A stretch of DNA of 64,000 nt from Allacma fusca (GCA_947179485.1 OX359248.1:26731378-26795377), one strand, 5' to 3'; shown: positions 38,721 through 53,444, numbered from the stretch's first letter. Numbers and translations: made by a program. Notes: generated by a model not told the origin, from the letters alone.

Positions 38721-40060
38721 ATAGTTTAAGGGAAGAAAGGAGAAATAATAATAAGGGAATGGGCGTCTTAGTTATTATTGTCTCAAGTCTTTGTATGATA
38801 ATTTATTCCAGTGTTGGCTTCACTTTCCCGTACAGACACAGACAGACACACACAGTCACATACCCCCACATTAGATAATATAGAGCATAATTGGTGATAC
38901 CTACATACGTAACTTTTCCCCATGCCATGCCTGTGGAGTGGGGAGCTTTTGAGGGAAACACTCTCCTAAAGAATAGCAAGGGCACCAGGAACACTATTGC
39001 TTATTGCTCACTATCACCATTATGGGTTGCTTTAGTAAGCACTTACCGGGTCGTTGCTGGGTTCGTTTGTGCCTTCCATTTGGCAAACGAACGAGCCGAA
39101 ACTTTATCAATGAGCCGCTACAAGTGAACTTAACTTGCCATTTATTACATTACATTTGGAGCCGTCATAAAATCTGCCATTATGACAGGGACAGTAAAGT
39201 ACACTACTTATTAATGTTTCCTTCCCAAATGGTTATTACAACAGGCGGAATCAAGGAGAGCTGTACACAACTCTCTGTTCTGTTCACAACACGCATACTG
39301 TAGATGCTCCAGATCTACTACCCATAGTTATATGTGCATACATGCATGTTCTGTCTATATGAATAATTATAACATGGCTTGAGTTTCAAATGTTTTACCA
39401 CACCATCACTTTTCTCATTGGAGATATCATTCCGTCAAATATTATTCTGCATGTACTTATGTACCACCCACGTTAGAGTGCGTCTTCACAAGGGTAAGTT
39501 CTTAATAGAATAGAGGGATCTATACAAGAGTAGTACCATATGCATAGAGCAAGGTACTCATGGTAGGATACAATGGTGGAGTTAATTTTTACATAAAAAT
39601 ACCCTTGCGTTTCCGGGGATATGAAGCTATAGACAGAGGGATACTAACCCGGATGGAAGAGGAGACGGAGAAATCCCGAAAATGCCTATTAGCACCATTG
39701 GGCAAGGGAACACATGGTAGTTACATGTAGAATGTTGATAGGAGTAGATACTGTAGGTGCGTGAGCGGAACCAACTCATACCTTTGGCATCACCTATAAC
39801 ACATAACCAATGTGTCTTGAAGCACCGGGAACTATTAGCTTATAGTGTAAAAACTCATCTTGAGATAAACCTGGCCAGCTCTTAAATGAATATTTTAAGC
39901 TTTTGTGAGGAGCTAACTAAAAGCCTCTTTGGAAAATGAAATTTAACAGATTACCGCTTGCATGCACGGAAAGACGTAAAACCATTAGTGCTGCGAATAG
40001 ATTGCATCATTTCTTCTCATCATACACATACATAGCTAGTACACCTACTTTTGCAGACTT

Positions 40061-40098
40061 TGTGTGTGTGTGTGTGTGTGTGTGTCTGTGTGTGTGTA
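40061..40098. repeat. (TG)n microsatellite
   Basis: 38-bp TG array with one C interruption. Confidence 0.95.
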
Positions 40099-40944
40099 TG
40101 GAACAAATCGCAGAGAGATGAAATAATTCCATGAGTATTCTTTTGCGTTCTATTTCCCATTTGAAAAATTCATTTTGTTGCACTTCCATTTATTTTTTTT
40201 CTTCTTCCTCTCCGGCTTTAATCGCTCACATTACTTTTAATGTTTAGTAAGCAAAGTCATCTGCTCCTGACATGTCTGACTGAAAACAAGGGAAAAGTCG
40301 AAAATGATAGGAGCCAGGAGGGATGATGGTATGGGAGGATAGGTGGACACGAAATCCTCAAATAAATTCTTATTGACTGACTTTTGGGTCTGTAGGGAAG
40401 TAATAGCTGGGAGTTGTTATTAATGTCCTCGTACTCAGTACAGTCGAGTCACACTACAGTCCCCAATTCAAGTCCCTCAAAAGGATAGGTATCTCTGGAA
40501 ATAATCAGCTTTCAATACTTCTTACTGTCATACAGATGAGTGAAATGACTTTTGACAAGTACAGCTCTGTTTCTAATGATGTTCGGCTTTGGAACCGTAA
40601 TGGTGGGATTATTAGTACAGAAATGATTTCTTTGACAGTTCTCAATGATACATCTAGCACCATAATAGTAGCTCTCCGAGTGTCAGGAATGGGTTGAGTG
40701 CTCTCTCTCTCTCTCTTTTCTCCCTCAAGTTCTCATGAAAAGGTGGGAAATTAGTCAAGAGAATTTTAACATCTGCAGGACATTAAGTCTCACTTGGAAA
40801 TTATTGCTTTATAAGTTTTGACTGTACATAGCTTGAGCTATATGTAGAGTAGTCTCATGGGCTTTCCCTGACGTCACGGCCTGGTATTGGAGTCACTGCT
40901 CCCTGGTATTACTCGTACTCCATCCTGGGTCTGGCAAGACAGGG

Positions 40945-40971
40945 GAGAGAGAGAGAGAGAGAGAGAGAGAG
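40945..40971. repeat. (GA)n microsatellite
   Basis: 27-bp GA array. Confidence 0.9.
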
Positions 40972-41630
40972 GGCTAGGGTATGGGGACAAGTTTGAATTT
41001 AAACGCATGATTGAGATTGGCGGATGACAGAAGCAATAAAACTTCATTTGATCTTTCAGGAAAATATTTTTCGCCGTAAAGCTCCAGATCCGAACCTTCC
41101 AAGATCCTCATGTTCATACATGCGAATCGTTTATATTTATACATAAGATTTTACCTTGAGACTTGAGACTTGGGCCGTGTACTTGTGTTTTGTATGTACG
41201 TGTTCACCTATACATATAATTACATACATAGATACGCCTCCAATATACAGGCAGACATTCTGTAACTTTCATAACTTGTAAGTCCCTCACTCAGACTTGA
41301 TATACGGCCTATGTATGTACATATGAGATGAGGAAAGGTGAAGTGCAAGGGAACATGGAACGATACACGTTTTTTTTGCCAATGTATTGAATGGTAGAAC
41401 GTGAAGTAATTTGCGGTTGGATGACTGAACCTTACTGGAAGTTGTTGGTTAGTTTCTCCTCACTCTTGGTCCTCTTTGGAGCTGTTCCGAGGGAGAAAAA
41501 AAAACTTGGGGCTTTTATTCTTTACTCATGTGAGGCATTAGGGTTACGTATGAAGATGACTTGGAACCATCCTGTAATAAAATCTAATATGCAGGTATAC
41601 ATGTTTAAAGACCTACGCCTGCTAGGACTC

Positions 41631-41668
41631 GAGCTGAGCTGAGTTGAGTTGAGTTGAGTTGAGTAGAG
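41631..41668. repeat. GAGTT/GAGCT pentanucleotide tandem array
   Basis: About seven tandem 5-bp units, starting GAGCT, then GAGTT, ending GAGTA. It is the only clear pentamer array in the window. Confidence 0.9.
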
Positions 41669-42616
41669 TAAGAAAACCCAAGGAGCGTATCCACACTCAA
41701 CACTTTCGGCTCAGTTTCAAATAGATAGGAAGGAATCCAGGAGGTTACTTATGACTGCTCCACGCTGGTATTTCTTTACTTGGAGAGTATCTGTAGTAAG
41801 TTGTGCAGTGGAGCTGGGGATGGAGGAGCTTGTGGGGGACGAAATGAAAATGAAAGTAATAGGTTAGGGATGGGATAGCGTAAAGAAATGGATATTGACT
41901 GTCGGTGGCCTGCCCGGAGTGAAATAATTTTTCGGTTGAGAAACCCGATGATTTTTCGGCCCACTTGACTAAAGGAGAACAAATTGCAGTTTGCCAACTC
42001 CCAAGTCGGCACCGTCTGATCGATCTCCCTTCACATCTCCTAATTTTTCCGAAACGTCTTCTGCCACACTTCCCTCAAAAAAAAAAAAAAGTCCACCTCG
42101 GGGCCCTTTCCCCGAGAAAATACAAGTTTTTTTTTATGCCAACACTATTATTGTCTCTCATCATCATTTTATAACTTGTAATAAGCTTTGTCAGTTTCCA
42201 CAAGACTCAAACCCACATGTCCTCCAGCTATATATCCAACTATCATTTTCTACCTCAGTGCCCCTCCTTTTGTACTTTTTAAACGTCAAAACCACAGCTT
42301 CCTTCCCCCATCAGGACTACTTACATTTAACTCTGAGGTTGTGTTCAGCTCCAGAAAAAACACCAGCAATTAATTAAACTGCACTGGAACACTCATAAGT
42401 AATTTCACAATCTTTATACTTTGGAATTATTCATGACCCAAACATACCAAGGGCTCATTACTAGTCAAGTGACTCTTTGGGAACGTCCAATGTAATTAAG
42501 GAAGGTTCAGTGCCTTCACAGATTCATATTTAGACTTTCTTTAGGAAATTCTCATTAATTCAGCTGCCGATGACACACCATTAAAGGAGTCGGAGACCGG
42601 GGCCGTACTAGGAGGT

Positions 42617-42618
<2 letters not shown>

Positions 42619-42664
<46 letters not shown>
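42619..42664. repeat. (CT)n microsatellite
   Basis: 46-bp uninterrupted CT array. Confidence 0.95.
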
Positions 42665-42665
<1 letters not shown>

Positions 42666-44355
42666 ATCTCGTCAGTGAATCTTATTGACTTGAGAATCTC
42701 TTGAGAATGTGGAAATGTTGTTCCATAATTTATACAGATAATTTAAATAGAGAGAGCCTTTGCTTTTGGTCGGTGAGTCAAGTCATTTAGTGACAAGCAT
42801 TTACTTCTCCTCTGTTCATTATGGTTCGTACGAATTGAAAAATTCACGCGTTCCTTGTTGATGGCAGAGTGTGTGTGTATAAAGAGGTATCTTGATTGAG
42901 TAAACGTGATAAAGCATTTCAAAGGCTCTCTCTCTCTCTCTCTGTGCATATTCACAGAGCCCTGGCTCAAGATAGGAAGAAGAGAGTTATTGGTGAGAGA
43001 AAGCGTTGGAGCAGGAAGAGAGCTCCTAGTTATATCATGGGATGGGTTCCCAATGTTACAGTGTGTTCATAGAGGCGGAGCAAAAAGATTCCAGGGGATT
43101 TTTCCAGGTTGAACAAGAACATCAAATGTTTATAATTCATGAGGAAGAGAGCCTCATAGCCTCCGTCTGACTACAGCTTGTCTTCTCTATAGCATTTAAT
43201 TTACTGGTAAAAATCATATTTAGACTGCCACAATCATATGCACACTGTAGGAGTAATTGTGTGCTCCTTCAAGGTGGATACAATCTCTATATCTCCTTCC
43301 ACGTGTATCTCTATTATGGTATCTAGAAATATGTAATATATTTCCAGATGAACCCTCCATGCGTCTTTGTACTCCTCCAGCCTTTAAGTTTCCTGAAGGT
43401 AGATACATAAGGAGATCTGAGTATCTGTACCTATACCCAAATGTACATGTTCCCATGCTTGTCATGTTTTTGCATCGTGGAAGAGTTTCTGGATGCAGGA
43501 AATTGGATTTTATAAAAAAAAAAAAACTTGAAGACTACAAGGCTGCATCCAATTTTTTTTCCCTCCTGCCTTCTTTAATAGCATCGAAAATTAACTTTTG
43601 AAAAATCGTTTCGTACTCTTTCGTAACCTTGTGTATTAAAATCTTTGGGAAATATCGATGGAAAAATGATTGGTGAATTGGTAGAGGGAAGTTGTTGATT
43701 TTTTCTTCATATGGGGTGAAAAAAAAGTAAGAAAAAGGAGGATACTTTAATAAAGGTGAAATAGGTTCAGGTTTCGGAGGAAGCTCGGCAATGGGAGAGT
43801 AAATATAAAGGACTGAGTGTTAAAGGAAAGTGAGTTTTACAAATTGCTTGATAGCCCAAAAGAAGACTTGGTTACTTGCTCCATCCATCCATTCAAATTA
43901 AAATATTCCCCCTTAGAAAAAATTAGGAGGAAGGAGAATCGACAAAGAAAAATGCTCCTTTTTCCTTTTGTCGACTTTCACGGGGTGAGACCAGGGGAAA
44001 GTTAACTCTCCCTGGGTTTGTCTTCTCCTATTACAAGTTCCTAATCTACTCATAGAGAGACAAACTCATATGCATCTAAGCCCACATACAGGCTCATCCC
44101 TATACCCCCCACAAACATACAAAACAATGCAAATGAGGACGAGCGTTCCCCAACGAGTCTCCGAAGTAAACTTTTTGTCTACTATTCTATTCCGAAGAGC
44201 TTTTGTTTAGTTCTCTTAATAATCCAGCAGATGAATACGAAATGTATACAAGAAAAACTTTTGTGGAAAATTTAATTGAAGACGACAACTTATACTCACA
44301 CATATATTATGCACTTGTGCTCTACCTTTAAAACTATTTACTCTCTCCCTCACCG

Positions 44356-44390
<35 letters not shown>

Positions 44391-44426
44391 TACACACACA
44401 AACACACACACACACACACACACACA
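44356..44426. repeat. Compound (CT)n(CA)n microsatellite
   Basis: About 14 bp of CT followed by 56 bp of CA with T and A interruptions. Confidence 0.95.
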
Positions 44427-44627
44427 ACCCACAAAATTTCCCAACCAGCTCTTAACTAACAGCGGAACAAAACCTGGACCAAGTTGGTCCAAATGAGGAG
44501 GATCTGTGTGGACGAAAGTAAGAGCATTCATTTAATATCACATTTAATACACACCCACCAATAGGTGATTGTGTTGATTTATGATTCCAGATAATTAAGC
44601 CCAGCTCCTTCCCAACCAGCAACTAAC

Positions 44628-44650
44628 ACTACTACTACTACTACTACTAC
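44628..44650. repeat. (ACT)n trinucleotide array
   Basis: 23-bp perfect ACT array. Confidence 0.9.
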
Positions 44651-45167
44651 ATTCCCCTCAACTTACAAACATAAACTGAAAGTCCGGACCCTTTGGAGCA
44701 CACACAACACAAATTAAAAATTTATTTTACTCTTCCGGACCGGCAGAGCTACTAAGCGTAAATCCCAATTAGAAAACTAGCAATCTAAACTTTCCCTAAG
44801 CATTTCCCTCATCCTTGAGAGTACCTTGTGAACTGCAGCGGAAACTATGAAGTGTATATCACAGGACTCTTAATGAGGCCTGTCTTTTAATTAAATTAAA
44901 ATCAATTCAGAATCAAAACAGACTTTAATCCTCCTACAATTTCCAGCTCCTCAGACTCCTCACGTGTGTTTACATTAATTCAGCATGTGAGAGCTACAAT
45001 TATGTATCCTCAGGATTCCATCATGGAAGGAACATTCAAGGAATGGTAACCTAAGGGAGAAACCCCTTCAGAATGTTTGCATATTATGTACGTTGGAATA
45101 TTTGCATTCTCATAAGATACGTATCAAGACTATCCTCAGAATATCAAAAGTTGTTCCTTAGGATATG

Positions 45168-45170
<3 letters not shown>

Positions 45171-45229
<59 letters not shown>
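45171..45229. repeat. (CA)n microsatellite
   Basis: 59-bp perfect CA array, the longest CA tract here; could adopt Z-DNA under supercoiling. Confidence 0.95.
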
Positions 45230-45233
<4 letters not shown>

Positions 45234-47124
45234 TCAAGTGAAATAGGATCGGTAAACGTATTTTCCTCCACAAATATTGACTTAGAGGAGGAAATCTGAA
45301 TCAACCTCTGCTGTCATCTTGTTGGGGCTGGGTATGACAAAATGTATATTTTCTATTTGCTCCATTACTTCAAAAATCTCCCTACTCTATACATATGTAT
45401 GTGTATGAGAGGAATTCAAAGTACACAAGCACAAAGAGACACACACATACATGCAACTCTAACAATCTCGGGTAAACTGCGGAGGAATCTAAGCAAATAA
45501 GTACCTTTCCCATTGTAAAGATTCAAGATAACTCACATAAACCTCCGGCCCTAGTTTGAGGATTTTCGGCTCGGGTTATATGTATCTATGTATGTGTATG
45601 ATGACATGCGTCTACTCCCAAGTTTCTGAACTCGCCTCTGTTCTATGTACATGCACTAACAACTTGACAAAATGTTAATTTTAAAATATTTTATCTCTCT
45701 TTTTTATACGCCATGTACAAGTTGTCACAAGTATAACAGCGGAGGATCCTTTTTATTGTTACACTAAAAGATTGGCGGAAAAACAGTCCTGATAAAATTG
45801 AGTGGTTTCTTATATTTTGTTTTTGGGTCCTTGATTTGATTTACGGCATACATTTTTGAGATTCGCTACTTTCCTGTGAGTGCAATAGTAGTGTTCTCTA
45901 AAGATTTATCTTCTATGTGCTCTCACTCATTGTCAATTGAAATACTTATCCAACTACTATTTAAATCCTCCTGAGGAACACTGTGCCATGTGTTCATGCC
46001 GACAGACTTAGAAATTATGCCGTTTACAAGGAACATTGATCAACGGAGATGGAATGGGATCATTGAGTTTCCTCCCAGGCAGATACAGCATGGAAGGTTC
46101 TTAACCTGAATTCCGAAAGGTGATAACTTCTGTCATGCTCAAAGAGACAAGCTGCTAATTTATTACAGTTTATTGAATCCAGTTAAAAAGTCACTAAAAG
46201 GCAGGGAAATGTGAGGAGAGAGGTTCAGGAGATACTGTCGTTTAGTTTAATACTGTATACTCTAAAGTGTATAGTATAACTTCATAAAAATACAGAGTTT
46301 CATCCGCAAATTTTATTTTAGTTGTGCAATCTCACCCTATATGAATAAATTTAGTGTTGTAACTATTGCTGTCACAAGTTTGAGTTCACATTGAGGTTTA
46401 CTAGGTATAGATTTGAAAGGAAGTTTTTGGGAGAACTCTATGGATTTGAAATTCACGCCTTTGACATGCTAAGCCTTATCATTCACACCAGCAACAGCAG
46501 CAGGCGTCCAGAGAGGTAGAAAGTTTGAAGGGTTTTGGAGTTTAAGTAGGGCTTGTTGAATTTCACATAAAGTCCTATGTATTAGGGAATTCTCTATCTC
46601 TTTACTTTGTGAGAGTTTACTTATATTAATGTTTACTCGGATTTCAAATGAAGTTTGAGGCACTCAAGTGTTGTTTTATCTGCAGAAGGTTTTAGTATAT
46701 TATGCGGGTGCTCCTTTCCTACTACAGTAGATACTCCTGCCACTACTATCCCTATACTTACTCTGTTGGAACTCTTTGGGAAGGAATGTCTGAAATGATT
46801 CATTACCCGGGTGCACATATCATTGGCACCCGACAGCTGCCTCATTATAAAGTCAACATTATTAACACATTTGAGTTTGTGACAGCCTGCTGAATGTGCA
46901 CTAATAATTCAAGTCCATCAATTATTTCCCAAATTACTCATTTAATTAATGCAAGACTCATTTTTATTCCTATTAGCACTACTATCGCTCCATCAGGAAA
47001 TACGTAGGGACGTTTTGGATTTATCATCCACCATTCTCCACGCATGAGGTAACCTCTAATTTCGTGGGTTTGCTCCCGAATGATTTATGGTAGAGAGAGC
47101 ATTTGAGGGAAATAAATAGAAAAG

Positions 47125-47163
47125 GGAGAGAGAGTGAGAGAGAGAGAGAGAGAGAGTGAGTGA
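47125..47163. repeat. Interrupted (GA)n microsatellite
   Basis: GA array with GTGAG interruptions. Confidence 0.85.
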
Positions 47164-49023
47164 GTTTGAAATGATTTTTTTTCCTGGCTTCTTCTTGTTT
47201 TGTAGGATGGTCATTTGTGGAGATGAAGACGAACCCTCATAAATTTCCCGGATACTCACAATAATATTCCGTGTGGAGAGGATGATGTGGAAAAGGACAT
47301 GTCCATTATGGAATGGGAGTACATAAAACCTCATTTTTGATTCAGTCAGCAAGCCTCAAGGAAGGGGACCCTGTGTGTTTGTATATCTATAGGTACATAC
47401 ATACATACTGTAGCTACCGTAGCCATGTAGTGTACATTAATACACTATATGAACACGGAAATATTTTTTGACCACAAAGTTTGTTGAGTGAGGAAGGAAT
47501 GGAGGAAGTCAATGTTGACGTTTGTCAAAGTTGACTCCAGTCCTTGTGTTCTCCTTGTGTCATGTGCTTTACTGTACCCGAAAGGATGGGATACTCCATA
47601 GAATATTTCTCGGGGAGAAGTAGCAAGTAGTTCGGGTAATAGTGGCCGTATCTCTCCTTTCCCGTTCTTTTCCACAGCTTACTATTTTCGCCTCGCTAAG
47701 CTTCTCTGTTAAGCTTGATAGCTAAAGTCGTTTGCTTTTCGTTTTCATATAAAATAAAATATATCATCTATACTCCTCACTGTCTCTCGATCCCATCCAC
47801 ACAGCCTCCCTTCTATTTCATCTTTTCCTCTGTCTCTCTCGTCTTATTTATCCTTTTGTCTGCTCAACCCACCATTCTCCCTGTACAAGGGGGTGGCCCT
47901 GTTATATCTCCTACCTTTAGATATGTATGGGTTCATCATCCCTACACACCCGAAAAAAAAAACTCGAGAACTTCGGAGAGACAAGATCCTATTTCCAACA
48001 GGATATCGTCACCGCATATTCACTTGCTTCCCTCTCCCGCTCCTTTTGAATCTAACCCCCCCAAATCATATGGAATGGATTGTAATTGAGCAAATAGAGC
48101 TACAAGATGGAAAGCCTGACACTTTATGTTATATTTTCTGTATCACTAATACGGACGTATGTATTTTCTTCCCAACAGTATTTATCCCTCCCAGCTCTCT
48201 GATGGACTCTGGGAATCTAGGTTTGGCTCTATATCATCCCCACTCCTCATCCGTTTCTGTGTGTCCTCCAGCTCGACGGAGGAGCTCCATTTATTAATCT
48301 CTATAAAAATATGTCCCTCCCAAACTCTTCCCATCCAACTTGTTCTTCCGCAGTTCAAAGGAAAGATCAAAGCATGGATTTGTTTAAAAAAAAATATTAC
48401 TACCAAAACAAAACATTATTAGGAGTAGGGAAGCATAAATTTTTTCATTTTCTACCATGGGAAAGGGAAACTCTAATTAATTTTTACACTCGATTCAACT
48501 TGAATGATAATTCCCGAGAGAGAGAGAGAGAGAGAGTTCCCAAAACTTTTCCAGCCAAAACTTTCACAGCTCAAGTTGCTCAGTTTTTTTTTCCGGAGGT
48601 GCTTATTTACATTTATTACAATAGTAGTAGCTACTAGGTCTTTCTTACGGAGTAACATCAAAACGAAATAATATATAATTGAAGTGAAAGCAACCCGTTT
48701 TTAAACCCCAATGTAATAATTTCATTTGAGAAGTATATTTTTTTCCTTTCCAAGTATCTATCTATCTATAGTAAATCCCGTATGTGTGTTTTTTTTTCTG
48801 GGGTAGAAAACCTTTCGGAAGGGGGTAGAAAGAAGACGGTAGGAGAGTATTAGCGGAGGACATGGAAACACATTGTAAGCTACTTTGAACTAATAAAATT
48901 TGATTCTCTTTCTCCTGTGTGTGTGCCATGGCTCTGTGAGTGTGGTAATGTCACCCAGCACTAAGCTAAATTAAAGGGGAGATTTCCAAGTTGCTAGCCA
49001 CAGGAAGTTCATAATGCAATGGA

Positions 49024-49034
49024 AGAGAGAGAGA

Positions 49035-49065
<31 letters not shown>
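49024..49065. repeat. (AG)n microsatellite
   Basis: 42-bp AG array with one GGG interruption. Confidence 0.9.
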
Positions 49066-51007
49066 TTGAGTGCGTATAGTGTTGTACATGTGTGATCACA
49101 GCAGACGGTGAAGGGTTTCACATTCATTTTCCCTCAGCTTGACAACACGCGATAAGGAATCTTACGTATAAATACTCCGGCTTTATTCCTCTCCCTTATA
49201 GTTTATGACAACGTCATCACCGTTCCTTAAGATGAAACCACCAATGCTGACAGTACTACATTTAAGTATCTTAACTACTGCTGCTGCTGCTCCATAAAAT
49301 ACCTTGACATGGATGTGGCGCGAAGGAGCCGTAGATCCTTGTGTGCACATTGTATCTATGTATTTGTATCAAAACACTATATACATATAAACCCCCCCTG
49401 AAAATACTGTCCATGAGGAGTGGATACATTTGTGTGCAGAACTCATCTATAATTATATATATACAATGTCAAACCACACACTTCCATCAAGGAAGAAGCG
49501 CATGATTGTCATACGTTCTTTATATTCTGTATTTATGATCACGAATGTATATTTCATAGGGAACATTGTACTGGCCCTGTTATACAATCCAAGCTGGACA
49601 ACCCAAGGCCAGAGAGTAGTACTTTAGAGGATATTACATGGGAAGGGGTATTATTGCTGAAGACAGAGACGGTCGCAAACCCAGTTTTATTTCCTAAATG
49701 ACCAAAATATCAGATGGTTGAAATGAACCCAGACTGTAGATACTACTACATGTGTACTGTACAGAGAGAGAGAGAGAGGGAAGACACACTAGTAGTACTA
49801 CAGTACAAGACACATTTGGATATATGTATACACAGTCTCATGAAATATTGCAAAAGGGAAAATCAAGCCTGTAGCCTTTCCCAGGGTGACCCCAAAAAAA
49901 AACCTAGAGCAAATTAATGGACACTAGCTCATTCCATTCTTTCTCTGGTTGTGATGCCGAAACCACTCGATTTCCTGGGCTCAATTTTTCTCCTTATCTT
50001 TTGCGGTCAGTTATCATCGCGCTGGGTTTAAGACTATAAGGGAGGGACAAATTTCCAGTTCTTCCTGCGTGCTCGTCTCCCACTCTCTGTAATAAGAACT
50101 GACAAAAAAGTTGATAAGCAAACATCATTCATTTCTCGTATGATGAGACGGTAATATTCTTACATGTCTTCCTGTTATTTTCTGTCCTGGCCCATAGTTT
50201 CTTATTTGTTCCTTACATGTCCCTCTTGGAAGCCCCCTTCAAAATAGTAGGACATATTAGGTGTCCTCCCATCCAAACCTCTCATGCCATGTCATCATTG
50301 AGTCCTGTCCTCCTGTCCTCTCTGGGTTGTGTGCCATTGGAAGGAACTACTATTCTTGGAACCCCAGAGCCCCGTCCCTCCCGAATGTTACATTTAGGGT
50401 AATCAGTGGAATATTAAATTGATTTGGCCATTTGCAATTCGACTAATTGAGGCTTTCAGGGAAATTGATTGAATTGCTCCGGCATTTACTTTACATGATG
50501 TGAGTACTCTGTGTACTTCCCCAGTTCTATGGTAACATTAATGTATAATGGGGCATTCCTAAATGTGAATTGATCTTGCATGTATAAATTTCCAACATGG
50601 CTCCAGAATTGGTCCCTTTAGTTGAGCACACAACCGTGTCTATACATAAGGTGTTCTCCACATGCCAAGAATCCTCTGGGTCCGGGTCCTTCTCCGTCGT
50701 ACTAAAATGACGCCAGTTCCAAATTGTGATTCCTCCCGCTAATCAACTTATTTGACAGTTCCCGTAGGTAGGAAAATGGACTAATTAAAATGTTAAACTG
50801 ATACCGCTCTCAGGGGATCTATCAGCCCATGATGACAAATGACAGGGACTTGTACGGAGTCACCGGATGACCAGAGCGGGCTCCAATTAGGGTTTCTTTT
50901 CCTTTGATGGTAGCAGAAATGTAGGAGAAATTAACGACATGATGAAAATCATTATGTAATTTCCATTCGAGACAAAACGTCCAGGCCCAAGGAAGTACTA
51001 GCAGTGA

Positions 51008-51010
<3 letters not shown>

Positions 51011-51042
<32 letters not shown>
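51011..51042. repeat. (GA)n microsatellite
   Basis: 32-bp GA array. Confidence 0.9.
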
Positions 51043-51048
<6 letters not shown>

Positions 51049-51710
51049 AAGCTCCTAATGAAAAAAAATTGTACTAGTTAGAAGGCATCGGAGCGCAGGG
51101 CCGACAGTGCTAATCAAGTACATCCCCGTAAGTGATCTGCCTCTTCATCAAATAGATACTGATCTGTAATGGCTCCCTATTAACTTCTCTTTAAAACTAA
51201 TAGTGGCTGTGCTTGAGGTTCTCTTCCCACCCATTGTTTACGAGTGACGTGAGTGATGATGATCTTGAAAGGACCCTGTCCTAACAATAGAGACGGCTCT
51301 GGTAGAAGTACATATCTACAGTTCTCCAGACATTTACTAGAACCGTTTTACCAGCACAGAAGAGCCGTTTAGAAATAGCTTTTCCTCCAGGGCTGAAAAC
51401 AGCGGCTACTTTTCTTTACACTGTGTTTGAACTGAAGGGCCACGATTAGCATCGACATACATAATTACTTGTTTTTTTTTATTTGCAACTCCCAAGAAGA
51501 AGGGATATCTTTCATCTCGTCTCTCTGCTCATGTAGCTGTGTTTGTGCGCTGAGCTATTTGCACTCGTATCAGGTCCATCTCTTGCTTCCTTCAGGACCG
51601 TATCATCCCTTTCCCATGACACAACATCTCCACTGTGAATTGACTTAAGCTCACAGGACAGACCGAGATGGAATTCCTTTACCTTTCACATATAAGTATA
51701 TATGGAGCAT

Positions 51711-51739
51711 GTATGTATATGTATGTATGTATGTATGTA
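51711..51739. repeat. (GTAT)n tetranucleotide array
   Basis: Tandem GTAT units. Shorter TATG runs of the same type recur at 13330, 15777 and elsewhere. Confidence 0.9.
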
Positions 51740-52443
51740 AGTACTAGTAGAATACAGGGATTCACAAACAAGACCAAAGAGACATTTGGGGAAGTGCAGC
51801 GTCACTAGACAATTTACTGCATACTTGCACTTTACTTCCCTCCTACACTCTCTAAATTCATTGTAGATTTTGAATCCTACGTGGAGTTAGAAATTGAAGG
51901 GAATTCCCTCCAAGTGCATTGTACATTTACGATATTATACCCAAATAAAAAAAAAAGGGAAGGAGGGACAGTGCCAGAGTGAGATAGTAAAGCTGTTGCA
52001 ATTTTATATAATAACATGTGACGTGCATCAAGCCCTGGTCCTACGTCTGGTGTTTGTTGTTCCGTCTTGTTTCTGTCCACCACAACTCCATTATTTTGTC
52101 TCTCCAGGCAACTTGAGTTTCTAGTCAGACTCGACCATGTGGAAAGGAATACTATGTTTGGTTTTACTTTGCTTTCTCAGTTCTGTATGGGGCTTGAATC
52201 GCGTCTATGTGTTTCGATTTTCAGCTTTGACTTTTCTCTGGAGGATTTCCTTTTTTTCTCCAAACTGATCCTATGGTATTCTTCTTCAATAAAACTTAAG
52301 ACTACTTCACGTTTGTTTGTTTGTTTCCACCAAAGTTGTCTCCCTTTCTTTTCTTAAAGGCTTAGGTACACCCGAAAGAAAAACATGCTTTTTCTGGTGT
52401 TGGTTTTGAACTTGTCTCTCCTCTTTTGGCTTTTTTTTTTAAA

Positions 52444-52471
52444 CCCACCCCCCCCCCACACTCCCCACCCC
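52444..52471 (-). other. Putative G-quadruplex tract (minus strand)
   Basis: On the plus strand C-runs of 3, 10, 4 and 4 are separated by loops of 1, 5 and 1 bases, preceded by a T10 run. The minus strand therefore has four G-runs with short loops, which meets the usual quadruplex pattern. No promoter or gene is recognised beside it. Confidence 0.7.
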
Positions 52472-53439
52472 AAAAATACATAGCCCGCTCTACCTAAGCC
52501 GCGTACACAAATGATGGAATCATATCTTTGACTAGGACCGACTGCAGTTGCATTTTTCAATAGGATTCAGAGCCAAGTACTACTTGGGAAAGTAACCATC
52601 AATAAATTGCAACCTGCCGAACACCCATATGTCCTCAAAGTTGGAACACAATCGTGAGCCATTCCTTCTTCATCGGCGGGGCTTGTTCACGGAGTGAATT
52701 TTGTATTAGATGGTCCCATAGATAAGGGAATAATCAATATTGGACAGGAAATAATGGTAGAATAATAAACGACTAAATACTCCAGCTTTTTCTCTACAGG
52801 TCTTGCACACTTTCGGCTTTGGCCAAATACTACTGTAATATCCCTTGAAAAATGACGGAATTATTTTTCTCCCTGTGTACACAAAAACACGATGGCAGAA
52901 TAAAAGGAAATAACCCGTTGGTGACTAATGATCCCTGTACTACTACAGTAGTCCTGTATGCACACACTGGGACATTCTATCTATGTACATGCGTCCGCAA
53001 GCATGACAAACTCAGGTATAGGCTTCACTACTGTATTTGTAAGATAAACACAGAGACTTTTCCCTGACTGGCGAGCGTATTATTAAAATAAATGCGGATT
53101 ATTCCTTACATACTTATAGATGTCTACGTATAGAGCGAGAGAGTAAGTACTGTATTGAGGGGAGACAAACTTTTGCTTTTTACTCTCCCAAAGTCTCCCC
53201 ACAGCAGCTTTGAAAGTCGTTGATATTCTATTACTTTTGTATTATCAGTAATGAACTAATGAAGGAGGATGAGAGAGAAATTTGAGAGTAGAGCATACAC
53301 AGACGGAGATAGAGGGAAAACCGCTTGTATTTGTCTATCTTGTTTATGCATTCTTCACCGAAATAATAATGCTCACCTGCCATTAGGGACTATTAAAGGT
53401 TATTATTGGGAAAGACGGCTTCCCCACTCCAACCGTGTA

Positions 53440-53444
<5 letters not shown>

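Larger units (their letters stand above)
38719..46500. other. Gene desert, block 3
   Basis: No supported gene. Contains the densest group of arrays in the window: GT, CT, GA, CT/CA compound, ACT, CA and a GAGTT pentamer. Longer open frames (41991-42377, 43257-43601) have no domain, no signal peptide and no paired splice sites. Confidence 0.55.

Noticed and set aside
41991-42377. 128-codon plus-strand frame
   Set aside because: Poly-A encoded Lys run, overlapping alternative frame and no similarity that I recognise.
46469-46845. Two adjacent minus-strand frames
   Set aside because: No recognisable domain, no repeats at the ends and no target-site duplication. There is not enough evidence to call a gene or an element.
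47893-48297. 134-codon plus-strand frame, the longest plain frame in the desert
   Set aside because: Overlaps two other open frames, has no domain or splice context, and contains homopolymer-driven Lys and Pro runs.
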